DNA of 13,642 nt. It comes from an uncultured Lachnospiraceae bacterium (GTDB lineage Bacteria; Bacillota; Clostridia; Lachnospirales; Lachnospiraceae). Made by a program: the position numbers and the translations under genes. Below, in pieces: positions 1-7,443 of this stretch; position 1 is the stretch's first letter, and each line of letters opens with the position of its first letter. Under the pieces are notes generated by a model, which did not search any database, was not told the origin of the DNA, and saw only the letters and a program-made list of their open reading frames with translations. The DNA lies in the NCBI GenBank assembly GCA_902803625.1, contig CADCQV010000053.1, forward strand, positions 1 through 13,642, read 5' to 3'.

Positions 1-2
1 AC

Positions 3-68
3 GCAGGACAGGCGTTCATCTGCAAAGAAGAAAACGTAGCCGTAGCGGGCTACGGCGAGGCTTTCTGA
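3..68 (+). CDS. 3' end of an unidentified upstream gene (partial)
   Basis: An open frame enters from the left edge and stops with TGA at 66-68. It encodes about 21 residues ending in ENVAVAGYGEAF. Codon choice resembles the following genes, and the other two forward frames look worse: one stops early and one is arginine-rich. The tail is too short for me to name a family. dprA often precedes topA in related bacteria, but I do not recognise a DprA C-terminus here, so no function is claimed. The 88 bases between this stop and topA hold no other gene I can support. Confidence 0.5.
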   Translation, partial: AGQAFICKEENVAVAGYGEAF

Positions 69-156
69 TGAAGCAGATGGACGTCTGCACAAGTCAAATG
101 TGAAGATTTATTTATGCACAGATCCTTAGAATATAAAGAAAGAGAAAGTCAGGGAA

Positions 157-2259
157 ATGTCAAAGAATCTAGTAATAGTCGAGTCACCTGCGAAGGTGAA
201 AACCATAAAAAAGTTTCTGGGAAGCAATTACCAGGTGATGGCCTCCCAGGGTCATGTAAGGGATCTTCCGAAAAGTCAGATGGGCATAGACGTGGAGAAC
301 GATTTCGAGCCCAAATACATTACGATACGTGGAAAGGGAGAGCTTCTTGCTTCCTTAAGGAAAGAGGTAAAAAAGGCAGACCGGATCTTTCTCGCGACTG
401 ACCCGGACCGGGAGGGCGAGGCTATTTCCTGGCATCTAATGAAGGCGCTGAAGATCGATACGCCGGACTGCAGGAAAAAGGTGGACAGGATAACCTTCAA
501 TGAAATAACGAAGAGCGCCGTAAAGAATTCACTGAAGAATCCGAGGGAGCTCAATATGGATCTGGTGGATGCGCAGCAGGCGAGAAGAGTTCTCGACCGT
601 ATCGTAGGCTACGGTATCTCCCCTCTTCTGTGGGCAAAGGTAAAAAGAGGGCTTTCGGCAGGAAGGGTGCAGTCGGTGGCACTCCGTATCATCTGTGACA
701 GGGAGGAGGAGATAGACGCATTTATTCCTGAGGAATACTGGACCATAGATGCGTGCCTCAATGTGAAGGGTGAGAAAAAGCCGCTGAATTCGAAGTTCTA
801 TGGGGATACGGACGGGAAAAAGGAGATCCGTACCGGAAAAGAAGCAAAGGAAATAAAGAAGTACTGCGAGAAGAACAGCTTCAGAATACAGGATGTAAAA
901 AAGGGAGAGAGGGTGAAGAAGGCTCCCCTTCCGTTTACAACGAGCACCTTGCAGCAGGAGGCTGCATCGGTCTTAAATTTCTCCACCCAGAAGACTATGC
1001 GTGTTGCCCAGCAGCTTTATGAAGGAGTGGATATCAAGGGTCAGGGCACCGTGGGTCTCATTTCCTACCTTCGTACAGATTCCACGAGGATATCCGATGA
1101 GGCTTTGGATGCTGCGGTTTCATATATCTCGGAAAACTACGGCAGGGAATACCTTGCCGAGGGTGCGGATAAGAAAAAGAACAAAAAGAACGACCAGAAG
1201 ATACAGGATGCCCATGAGGCCATCAGACCGACGGATATCACCCGCACACCTTCTTCGGTCAAGGATTCCTTAAGCCGGGAGCAGTTTAAGCTGTACCAGC
1301 TCATCTGGAGGAGGTTTACCGCGAGCTGTATGGCTTTTGCCAGATATGACACCGTTAATGTAAGGCTTATTTCCGGTGATAAGTATATCTTTACCTCTTC
1401 GGCGTCAAAGCTTAGGTTTGACGGTTTCCTGTCCGTTTACGATGACGGAAGCAGGGATGAAAAGAATGACAATGTACTTAGCGGGGATCTTTCGGAGAAG
1501 TCGGTTCTGACTCTCGGATCCATCACCGAAAAGCAGCATTTCACCCAGCCTCCCGCTCATTACACCGAGGCCTCTCTTGTACGGACCTTAGAGGAGCTCG
1601 GGATCGGGAGACCCAGTACCTATGCGCCCACCATCACCACCATTATCGCGAGACGCTATGTCACAAAGGAGCAGAAGAACCTTTATGTGACAGAGATAGG
1701 AAGGGCGGTCAACAGCATTTTAAAGGATGCCTTTCCGGGAATAGTGGACGTGAACTTTACCGCAAATTTCGAGACTCTTCTGGACGGTGTAGAGGAAGGG
1801 AAGGTACAGTGGAAGACCATTATCGAAAATTTCTATCCGGATCTCAGGGAAGCCGTTGAGAAGGCGGAAAAGGAAATTGAAAAGATAAAGATACAGGATG
1901 AGGAGTCCGATGAGATCTGCAGTAATTGCGGCCGCCGTATGGTGATAAAGTACGGACCGCATGGCAAGTTCCTTGCCTGCCCCGGATTTCCCGATTGCAG
2001 GAACACCCTGCCCTATTATGAAAAGACCGGAGTGAGCTGTCCCAAGTGCGGAAAGGAGCTGGTCATGAAGACCACCCGTAAGGGCAGGAGATACTACGGC
2101 TGTATAGGCTATCCCGACTGTGACTTTATGTCCTGGAACAGACCCTCCAAAGAGGTATGTCCGAAGTGCGGGGGAATGATGGTAGAGAAGGGAAGCCATC
2201 TTCTCTGCATAAATGAGGATTGTAAGACCGTTGTCGACAAAAAGAAGGAAGGTAACTAA
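157..2259 (+). CDS. topA: DNA topoisomerase I (type IA)
   Basis: Type IA topoisomerase of 700 residues, the usual length in Firmicutes. It relaxes negatively supercoiled DNA through a transient 5'-phosphotyrosine bond. The N-terminus is a TOPRIM domain opening with LVIVESPAKVKTIKKFLG, and the acidic DPDREGEA motif follows. The catalytic tyrosine is Y304 in SYLRTDST. The C-terminus carries three four-cysteine zinc ribbons: C588/C591/C608/C614, C628/C631/C649/C655 and C668/C671/C684/C689. The ATG at 157 is chosen because the TOPRIM motif begins within five residues of it, as in homologues. The only good SD-like bases (AGGGA, 151-155) lie too close to the start to be ideal, so initiation may rely on the purine-rich stretch 131-150. 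codY follows after 11 bases, suggesting co-transcription. No defect is seen. Confidence 0.97.
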   Translation: MSKNLVIVESPAKVKTIKKFLGSNYQVMASQGHVRDLPKSQMGIDVENDFEPKYITIRGKGELLASLRKEVKKADRIFLATDPDREGEAISWHLMKALKIDTPDCRKKVDRITFNEITKSAVKNSLKNPRELNMDLVDAQQARRVLDRIVGYGISPLLWAKVKRGLSAGRVQSVALRIICDREEEIDAFIPEEYWTIDACLNVKGEKKPLNSKFYGDTDGKKEIRTGKEAKEIKKYCEKNSFRIQDVKKGERVKKAPLPFTTSTLQQEAASVLNFSTQKTMRVAQQLYEGVDIKGQGTVGLISYLRTDSTRISDEALDAAVSYISENYGREYLAEGADKKKNKKNDQKIQDAHEAIRPTDITRTPSSVKDSLSREQFKLYQLIWRRFTASCMAFARYDTVNVRLISGDKYIFTSSASKLRFDGFLSVYDDGSRDEKNDNVLSGDLSEKSVLTLGSITEKQHFTQPPAHYTEASLVRTLEELGIGRPSTYAPTITTIIARRYVTKEQKNLYVTEIGRAVNSILKDAFPGIVDVNFTANFETLLDGVEEGKVQWKTIIENFYPDLREAVEKAEKEIEKIKIQDEESDEICSNCGRRMVIKYGPHGKFLACPGFPDCRNTLPYYEKTGVSCPKCGKELVMKTTRKGRRYYGCIGYPDCDFMSWNRPSKEVCPKCGGMMVEKGSHLLCINEDCKTVVDKKKEGN

Positions 2260-2270
2260 AGCTTAAAAAT

Positions 2271-3050
2271 ATGAGCCAGATCGAGCTTTTGGACAGGATA
2301 AGGACCGTTAACGGACTTTTACAGAAGAATGAAAAGGGAAAGGTTGTTTTCACCGATATCTGCGGGTGCATGGGTAATATCCTTTCTTCGGATGTGGTTG
2401 TTTTAAGCCGCAAGGGAAAGGTGCTGGGCCGGAACATACCCGGAGGGAAATGCCTTGTCCTTGACGGTGTCAATGTGGGTGAGAAGATAGAGAACGCGGT
2501 TAATAAAAGACTGCTCTCAATCCTTTCCACCCAGGAAAACGTAAATCCCGAGCTTCTGGGTATAAGTGAAGAAAAGGATCTGAAGCTGCTCGTTACACCG
2601 GTTGAGATCGGAGGAAAGAGACTCGGGACGATGATAGTCTGCCGGAAGAAAGAGGGCTATTCCATTGAGGACATCATACTCTGCGAATATGCGGATACGG
2701 TTCTGAACCTTGAAATGCAGAGATCCGAGACCGAGGAGCACGAGGAGGAGGACAGGGTAGAGAAAAAGGTGAAGGCCGCTTTTTCCGCTCTCTCTTATTC
2801 GGAGGCCCTTGGAGTGGTAAAGGTGCTGAACAGCCTCAAGGGAAACGACGGCAGGGTAGTGGCTTCAAAGGTTGCGGAAAATCTGGGTATCACAAGGTCG
2901 GTGGTCGTGAACGGATTAAAGAAGCTGGAAAGTGCCGGAATCATAGAGACCGGTTCCGCAGGAATGAAGGGCACAAGGATCAATGTCGTTAATAAGGAAA
3001 TATACCGGGAAGCCGATAAATGGTGTGACAGACACCACATAAATCCGTAA
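2271..3050 (+). CDS. codY: GTP-sensing transcriptional pleiotropic regulator CodY
   Basis: CodY homologue of 259 residues, the same length as the Bacillus subtilis protein. In that family CodY is a dimeric DNA-binding repressor. It senses branched-chain amino acids (and GTP in Bacillus) through an N-terminal GAF domain and controls amino-acid, nitrogen and virulence genes. The start MSQIELLDRIRTVNGLLQ matches the family N-terminus. The C-terminal winged helix is very well conserved: the recognition region spans about 198-219 (ASKVAENLGITRSVVVNGLKKL), followed by ESAGIIETGSAGMKGT. The GAF part is much less conserved, and I cannot see the FPxxY-type ligand segment known from Bacillus, so effector specificity may differ. 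The gene sits 11 bases after topA with no proper SD. GGAAGG inside the topA end (about 18 bases upstream) is the nearest candidate, so translational coupling is likely. Confidence 0.95.
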   Translation: MSQIELLDRIRTVNGLLQKNEKGKVVFTDICGCMGNILSSDVVVLSRKGKVLGRNIPGGKCLVLDGVNVGEKIENAVNKRLLSILSTQENVNPELLGISEEKDLKLLVTPVEIGGKRLGTMIVCRKKEGYSIEDIILCEYADTVLNLEMQRSETEEHEEEDRVEKKVKAAFSALSYSEALGVVKVLNSLKGNDGRVVASKVAENLGITRSVVVNGLKKLESAGIIETGSAGMKGTRINVVNKEIYREADKWCDRHHINP

Positions 3051-3061
3051 TGCAAAGCATT
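3049..3061 (+). other. small inverted repeat at the codY stop
   Basis: AATGC-AAA-GCATT directly follows, and partly overlaps, the codY stop codon. The stem is 5 bp with a 3-nt loop. It also overlaps the first bases of the -35 box at 3060. Downstream, ACAA/TTGT followed by seven T could give a very weak terminator, but the same bases form the spacer of the valS promoter. A role in ending codY transcription is therefore doubtful. Confidence 0.25.
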
Positions 3062-3088
3062 GACAAACCACAGTTGTTTTTTTAAAAT
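3060..3088 (+). promoter_or_regulatory. sigma-A promoter for valS
   Basis: TTGACA (3060-3065, a perfect -35 box) and TAAAAT (3083-3088, one mismatch to the -10 consensus) are separated by exactly 17 bases, including a T7 run. Transcription should start near 3094-3096. That puts the 13-bp hairpin at 3092-3124 at the extreme 5' end of the mRNA and gives a leader of about 70 bases before valS. Confidence 0.75.
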
Positions 3089-3091
3089 TTC

Positions 3092-3157
3092 ATAGTAAGC
3101 GAAAGTAGAAATTTCGCTTACTATAGCGCTCCGTGAGGATGCTATCAGAAAGGATAG
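3092..3157 (+). promoter_or_regulatory. structured 5' leader of valS (three consecutive hairpins)
   Basis: Hand folding gives three helices in a row. H1 is a perfect 13-bp stem, ATAGTAAGCGAAA (3092-3104) with TTTCGCTTACTAT (3112-3124) and a 7-nt loop. H2 is ATAGCGCTCC (3123-3132) with GGATGCTAT (3137-3145), capped by a GUGA (GNRA-type) tetraloop, with one bulged C and one G-U pair. H3 is CTATC (3142-3146) with GATAG (3153-3157). H3 competes with H2 and holds the valS ribosome-binding bases (AAAGGA, 3149-3154) in its loop and stem. There is no T-box sequence (UGGNACCGCG), the usual regulator of aminoacyl-tRNA synthetase genes in Firmicutes. The regulatory role is inference. Confidence 0.5.
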
Positions 3158-3164
3158 TCTGAAG

Positions 3165-5831
3165 ATGTCTAAGGAACTTGCAAAAACCTACGATCCGAAG
3201 GGAATGGAGGACAGGCTCTACAGTAAGTGGCTTGAAAAAAAGTATTTTGCTGCAAAGGTGGACAGGAGCAAAAAGCCCTTCTCCATCGTGATGCCGCCGC
3301 CGAATATCACGGGAAAGCTCCATATGGGGCATGCCATGGACAATACCCTTCAGGATATCCTTACAAGATATAAGAGGATGCAGGGCTTCAGTACCCTGTG
3401 GCAGCCGGGTACGGATCACGCTTCCATAGCCACAGAGGTGAAGATCATCGAAAAGCTCAAGGAAGAGGGTGTATCAAAGGAGGAGCTCGGGAGAGAGAAG
3501 TTCCTTGAAAGAGCCTGGGAGTGGAAGAAGGAGTACGGCGGGATAATAGTCAGCCAGTTAAAAAAGCTCGGTATTTCCTGTGACTGGGACAGGGAGCGCT
3601 TCACCATGGACCGCGGCTGCAACAATGCAGTGAATGAGGTCTTTGTACGGCTTTATGAAAAGGGTCTTATTTACAAGGGAAATAAGATAATAAACTGGTG
3701 TCCGGTATGCAGGACCACCATTTCCGATGCGGAGGTGGAATATGAATCACAGGCTTCGCATTTCTGGCACATAAAGTATCCTGTTATCGGGGAAGAGGGC
3801 AGGTACGTGGAGTTCGCCACAACCCGTCCGGAGACGATGCTTGGTGATACCGGGGTGGCGGTACATCCCGATGATGAGAGATATAAGGATTTAATAGGGA
3901 AAAAGGTACTGCTTCCCTTTATTAACAGGGAGATACCGGTTGTTGCGGATGAATACGTGGATCCGGAATTCGGTACCGGAGTGGTAAAGATAACCCCGGG
4001 GCATGACCCGAATGACTTCCTTGTGGGAGAACGCCACGGTCTTCCGATTGTAAACATTTTAAATGATGATGCCACCATCAATGAGAATGGCGCAAAATTC
4101 GCCGGGATGGACAGGTATGAGGCCAGAAAGGAGATAGTTAAGGAGCTTGACGAAATGGGGCTCCTTGTAAAGATCGAGGATTATACCCACGAAGTGGGAA
4201 CCCACGACAGATGCGGCACCACCGTGGAGCCTATGGTAAAAAAGCAGTGGTTCGTCAAAATGGACGAGCTCATAAAGCCGGCGGCAGAGGGTGTCAGGAA
4301 CGGTGATATAAAGCTTGTTCCTCCGAGGATGAGCAAGATCTACTTTAACTGGACCGACAATATAAGGGACTGGTGCATAAGCCGCCAGCTCTGGTGGGGT
4401 CACAGGATACCCGCATACACCTGTGAGGAATGCGGTGAGCTCACGGTTTCAAAGGAAAAACCGGATAAATGTCCGAAATGCGGCTCGAAGAAGCTTAGCC
4501 AGGATCCGGATTCTCTAGATACCTGGTTTTCATCCGCGCTCTGGCCTTTTTCTACTCTGGGATGGCCGGAAAAGACGGAGGAGCTTGATTATTTTTATCC
4601 CACAAGCGTACTTGTCACAGGTTATGACATCATCTTCTTCTGGGTCATCAGAATGATATTCTCGGGCTACGAGCAGATGGGAGAAAAGCCATTTGATACG
4701 GTGCTCTTCCACGGCTTAATAAGGGATGAGCTTGGAAGGAAGATGAGTAAATCCCTTGGGAACGGTATAGACCCTCTGGAGATCATCGAGAAGTACGGGG
4801 CTGACGCACTGAGATTTACACTTGTCACAGGTAATGCACCGGGTAACGATATGCGCTTCTCGGATCAGAAGATCCAGGCCAGCCGGAATTTTGCCAATAA
4901 GATCTGGAATGCCTCCAGATTTATTCTAATGAATATCGGAAGCGGCGGAGTTAAAGAGCCTGAAAAGGATGCGCTTGAGGATGCGGACAGATGGATACTC
5001 TGCAGAATGAATGAGGCAGTGCAGTCCGTGACCGACAATATGGATAAGTTTGAGCTCGGTATCGCAGCACAGAAGATATACGACTTTGTATGGGACAGTC
5101 TCTGTGACTGGTATATCGAAATGGTAAAGCCGAGACTATACAATACAGAGGATGCCCGGAGCAGGAATGCGGCTCTCTGGACTCTGAAAACAGTCCTTAC
5201 GGCATCATTAAAGCTCCTTCATCCCTTCATGCCCTTTATCACCGAGGAGATATACTGCACCCTCAGGGAAGAAGCGGGCGATACGGAGTCGGAGGAATCT
5301 GTTATGATCTCGGCCTGGCCTGTATTTGAGGACAGGTTCAATTTCGTGAAGGAAGCCGAGTGCATAGATGCCATAAGGGAGGCAGTAAAGGGAATAAGGA
5401 ATGTCCGTTCCGAAATGAATGTTTCTCCCGGACGAAGGGCTGACATACGGGTGGTATCAAATGATGCTTCCGTAAGAGAGGCGTTTACAAGGGGAAGCCT
5501 CTTCCTTTCCAGCCTCGCATCGGCAGAGAACGTATATGTTTCGGACACAAAGGAAGGGGTAAATGATGATGATGTCTCCGTTGTTACCGGGGCTGCAACC
5601 ATTTACATACCCTTCACGGATCTCGTGGATCCTGAGGAAGAAAGAAAAAGGCTTGTCAGGGAGGAAGAAAGGCTCGAAAAGGAGCTGAAGCGTTCTCATG
5701 CCATGCTTTCAAATGAGAAGTTTCTGTCAAAGGCACCCGAAAGCAAGATCAAAGAAGAGAAGGAAAAGCTTGCGGGTTACGAAAAGATGATGAGGGAAGT
5801 GAAAGAGAGACTTAAGCTGTATTCACCTTAA
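3165..5831 (+). CDS. valS: valine--tRNA ligase
   Basis: Class I aminoacyl-tRNA synthetase of 888 residues that charges tRNA-Val with valine in the cytoplasm. The catalytic signatures are intact: HIGH-type HMGH at 53-56 in PPPNITGKLHMGH, and KMSKS at 526-530. The editing (CP1) domain contains TTRPETMLGDTGVAVHP, starting at about residue 219, which hydrolyses mischarged threonyl-tRNA. Four cysteines at 420, 423, 436 and 439 form a probable zinc knuckle. The C-terminus (about 815-885) is a charged coiled coil, the tRNA-binding arm typical of ValRS. The ATG at 3165 is preceded by AAAGGA at a spacing of about 10, and the N-terminus KTYDPKGMEDRLYSKW is typical of the family. The gene has its own promoter and a structured leader. 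The DUF342 gene starts 40 bases after its stop. Confidence 0.97.
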   Translation: MSKELAKTYDPKGMEDRLYSKWLEKKYFAAKVDRSKKPFSIVMPPPNITGKLHMGHAMDNTLQDILTRYKRMQGFSTLWQPGTDHASIATEVKIIEKLKEEGVSKEELGREKFLERAWEWKKEYGGIIVSQLKKLGISCDWDRERFTMDRGCNNAVNEVFVRLYEKGLIYKGNKIINWCPVCRTTISDAEVEYESQASHFWHIKYPVIGEEGRYVEFATTRPETMLGDTGVAVHPDDERYKDLIGKKVLLPFINREIPVVADEYVDPEFGTGVVKITPGHDPNDFLVGERHGLPIVNILNDDATINENGAKFAGMDRYEARKEIVKELDEMGLLVKIEDYTHEVGTHDRCGTTVEPMVKKQWFVKMDELIKPAAEGVRNGDIKLVPPRMSKIYFNWTDNIRDWCISRQLWWGHRIPAYTCEECGELTVSKEKPDKCPKCGSKKLSQDPDSLDTWFSSALWPFSTLGWPEKTEELDYFYPTSVLVTGYDIIFFWVIRMIFSGYEQMGEKPFDTVLFHGLIRDELGRKMSKSLGNGIDPLEIIEKYGADALRFTLVTGNAPGNDMRFSDQKIQASRNFANKIWNASRFILMNIGSGGVKEPEKDALEDADRWILCRMNEAVQSVTDNMDKFELGIAAQKIYDFVWDSLCDWYIEMVKPRLYNTEDARSRNAALWTLKTVLTASLKLLHPFMPFITEEIYCTLREEAGDTESEESVMISAWPVFEDRFNFVKEAECIDAIREAVKGIRNVRSEMNVSPGRRADIRVVSNDASVREAFTRGSLFLSSLASAENVYVSDTKEGVNDDDVSVVTGAATIYIPFTDLVDPEEERKRLVREEERLEKELKRSHAMLSNEKFLSKAPESKIKEEKEKLAGYEKMMREVKERLKLYSP

Positions 5832-5871
5832 ATGGATTCGATCCTTCCGGATCCGGTAATGGAGGGACATT

Positions 5872-7287
5872 ATGGGCTCGCGTGATGACAGGAATATAAA
5901 CAGGGTGATCGTAAAAAACAACGATATGGAGGCATATCTGTATCTTTCGCCGCCTGCCGAGGGAGAGAGCTACGATCAGGAGAGCATCCTTACTCTGCTT
6001 CAGTCAAGCGGGGTAAAGGTCGGGATCAGTACCTCCCGTATATCCGCTATGATCAAAAAGGGGATATACAATCACGAGCAGCTTATAGCAGAGGGAACCC
6101 CTCCTGAAGCCGGGGTGGACGGTTACTTTGAATTCTTCTTTGATGCCACCGGTGCCGGAAAGAAGCATCCGCTTATCAGAAAGGACGGCACGGTTGACTA
6201 CACCTATGTCAACCTAATAGAGTGTGTGCAGGCCGGAGACAAGCTGGCAGTCTATCATCCAGCTGTCAAGGAAAAGCCGGGAATGAGTGTGAAGGGAAAG
6301 CCTATTCCCGGAAAAAGGGCTAAGGAGCTTCCGCCCTTACGTACCACGGGCTGTACCTTTGTTCCCGAGGAGGGAGCCTACTATGCCAATATCGAGGGAA
6401 GGGTTGAGGCTTCAAAATCAAAGCTTTCCGTCACAAGTGTCCAGGAATTCAGGAATGACATAGACAATGTTTTCGGCAATATAAATTTCAACGGTGACAT
6501 CATTATCCACGGCAGTGTATCCGAAGGAGTCACCGTCAAAGCCACCCGCAGCGTGACCATCGAAGGCGTGTTCCACGGAGATGCCCTGGAGGCGGGGGAG
6601 GATATAGTCGTAAAGGGCGGTATCCTTGGTTCCAACTCTACAAAGATCACCTGCGGAGGAGATCTTCTGGCCGACTTTATGGAATATGCGGACGTGGAAG
6701 CCACAGGCAATGTTTCCGCGAATTATATTCTGGACTCCACTATTGTTTCAAAGGGGCAGGTGCTCGCTGTCGGTGAAAAGGGCAGCATAGTCGGAGGAGA
6801 GGTCTACGGGATGAGAGGCGTCGAGGCCAGGTATATCGGGAACGATGTTTTCCTGAAAACTCTTGTTTCTGCGGGAGTAAAGGAAAACATAGTCCAGATG
6901 AGAAAGGATCTTTCCAGGAAGGAAAAAGAATTGTCGGAGGCCTTCCAGCAGATGAGGATCCGTTCAGACGAGCTGGAGCGCAGAGTGCGTCTCGGAACTG
7001 CCGATGAGGCAATGATGACCGAACGCCAGAGCCTTATGAGGGAGAAGATAGAAAAGAAGGCCGAGCTTCAGGAAATGGAGCAGAAGACCAGGGAATTCGA
7101 CGAGCTTATGAGGATATCCGAGGGCGCCGTCATAAGGGCTTTTGATACGGTTTATGAAGGTGTTATAATCATGATAGATTCACAGCAGTTTGCTGTAGAG
7201 AAGAATAAGCGGGGGGTTGAGTTTTCAAGGAATGAAGCGGGAGCGCTTCTTCCTGTGCCCATCTCCTCTTCATTTATCAGGAAGTGA
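5872..7287 (+). CDS. FapA/DUF342 family protein
   Basis: Protein of 471 residues resembling the FapA (DUF342) family. Named members have been linked to flagellar assembly or polar signalling, but most Firmicutes members are uncharacterised. The N-terminal part ends in a recognisable motif, GDKLAVYHPAVKEKPGMSVKGKPI written across about 123-146. Residues about 200-320 are repetitive short beta-strands rich in glycine and valine (NINFNGDIIIHGSV, GEDIVVKGGILGS, GGDLLADF, KGSIVGGEVYG), as expected for a right-handed beta-helix. Residues about 330-420 form a charged coiled coil, followed by a small C-terminal beta region. There is no signal peptide or membrane segment, so it is probably cytoplasmic. 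GGAGGG (5861-5866) lies 5 bases before the ATG. A small ORF and a TPR gene follow almost without a gap. No flagellar genes are visible here, so the symbol fapA is withheld. Confidence 0.85.
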   Translation: MGSRDDRNINRVIVKNNDMEAYLYLSPPAEGESYDQESILTLLQSSGVKVGISTSRISAMIKKGIYNHEQLIAEGTPPEAGVDGYFEFFFDATGAGKKHPLIRKDGTVDYTYVNLIECVQAGDKLAVYHPAVKEKPGMSVKGKPIPGKRAKELPPLRTTGCTFVPEEGAYYANIEGRVEASKSKLSVTSVQEFRNDIDNVFGNINFNGDIIIHGSVSEGVTVKATRSVTIEGVFHGDALEAGEDIVVKGGILGSNSTKITCGGDLLADFMEYADVEATGNVSANYILDSTIVSKGQVLAVGEKGSIVGGEVYGMRGVEARYIGNDVFLKTLVSAGVKENIVQMRKDLSRKEKELSEAFQQMRIRSDELERRVRLGTADEAMMTERQSLMREKIEKKAELQEMEQKTREFDELMRISEGAVIRAFDTVYEGVIIMIDSQQFAVEKNKRGVEFSRNEAGALLPVPISSSFIRK

Positions 7288-7296
7288 GGTCCCGAT

Positions 7297-7443
7297 ATGA
7301 TAGATTTTGATGAGGAACTGAAAAAGTTTCATCCATCCCTGGAGGTGGATGATACGGAGGAAGCGGTGATGAGCCGCGATGAACCTGATGTTCTGGACCT
7401 GATGTTCTCTATGCTCGGGATCAAATATAAGGAAAAAGAGTAA
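7297..7443 (+). CDS. 48-residue acidic protein of unknown function
   Basis: A short ORF between the DUF342 and TPR genes. It starts at ATG 7297, and GAGGT (7286-7290) overlaps the DUF342 stop codon at a spacing of 6. It runs to TAA at 7441-7443, and the next gene's ATG begins at the very next base. The product begins MIDFDEELKKFHPSLEVDD and ends LDLMFSMLGIKYKEKE. It is strongly acidic in the first two thirds, with a hydrophobic, probably helical segment LDLMFSMLG near the end. No cysteines, signal peptide or membrane span are present. I recognise no family. Good SD placement, exact packing between two genes and codon use like its neighbours argue that it is real. It could be a small partner of one of the flanking proteins. 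Confidence 0.65.
   Translation: MIDFDEELKKFHPSLEVDDTEEAVMSRDEPDVLDLMFSMLGIKYKEKE

Noticed and set aside
73..88. Hairpin GCAGA/TCTGC before topA as a terminator
   Set aside because: The stem is only 5 bp and no T-run follows.
104..132. Promoter for topA with TAGAAT at 127-132
   Set aside because: No recognisable -35 box lies at 16-18 bases; topA may be read from further upstream.
114..401. 95-residue open frame overlapping the topA start
   Set aside because: Overlaps conserved topA coding sequence in another frame, with composition typical of a shadow.
1720..2199. 159-residue open frame on the minus strand inside topA
   Set aside because: It lies wholly antisense to a well-conserved gene with no SD or family resemblance; a shadow frame. 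The same applies to the other minus-strand frames within topA, valS, GH3 and groEL.
3084..3098. Possible CodY box near the valS promoter
   Set aside because: AAAATTTCATAGTAA has too many mismatches and overlaps the -10 box and hairpin.
3051..3164. T-box riboswitch ahead of valS
   Set aside because: The region is too short and contains no UGGNACCGCG T-box sequence or terminator/antiterminator pair.
5847..5856. Palindrome CCGGATCCGG between valS and the DUF342 gene
   Set aside because: A perfect 10-bp palindrome, but with no T-run, no second copy noticed and no promoter near it; likely chance.
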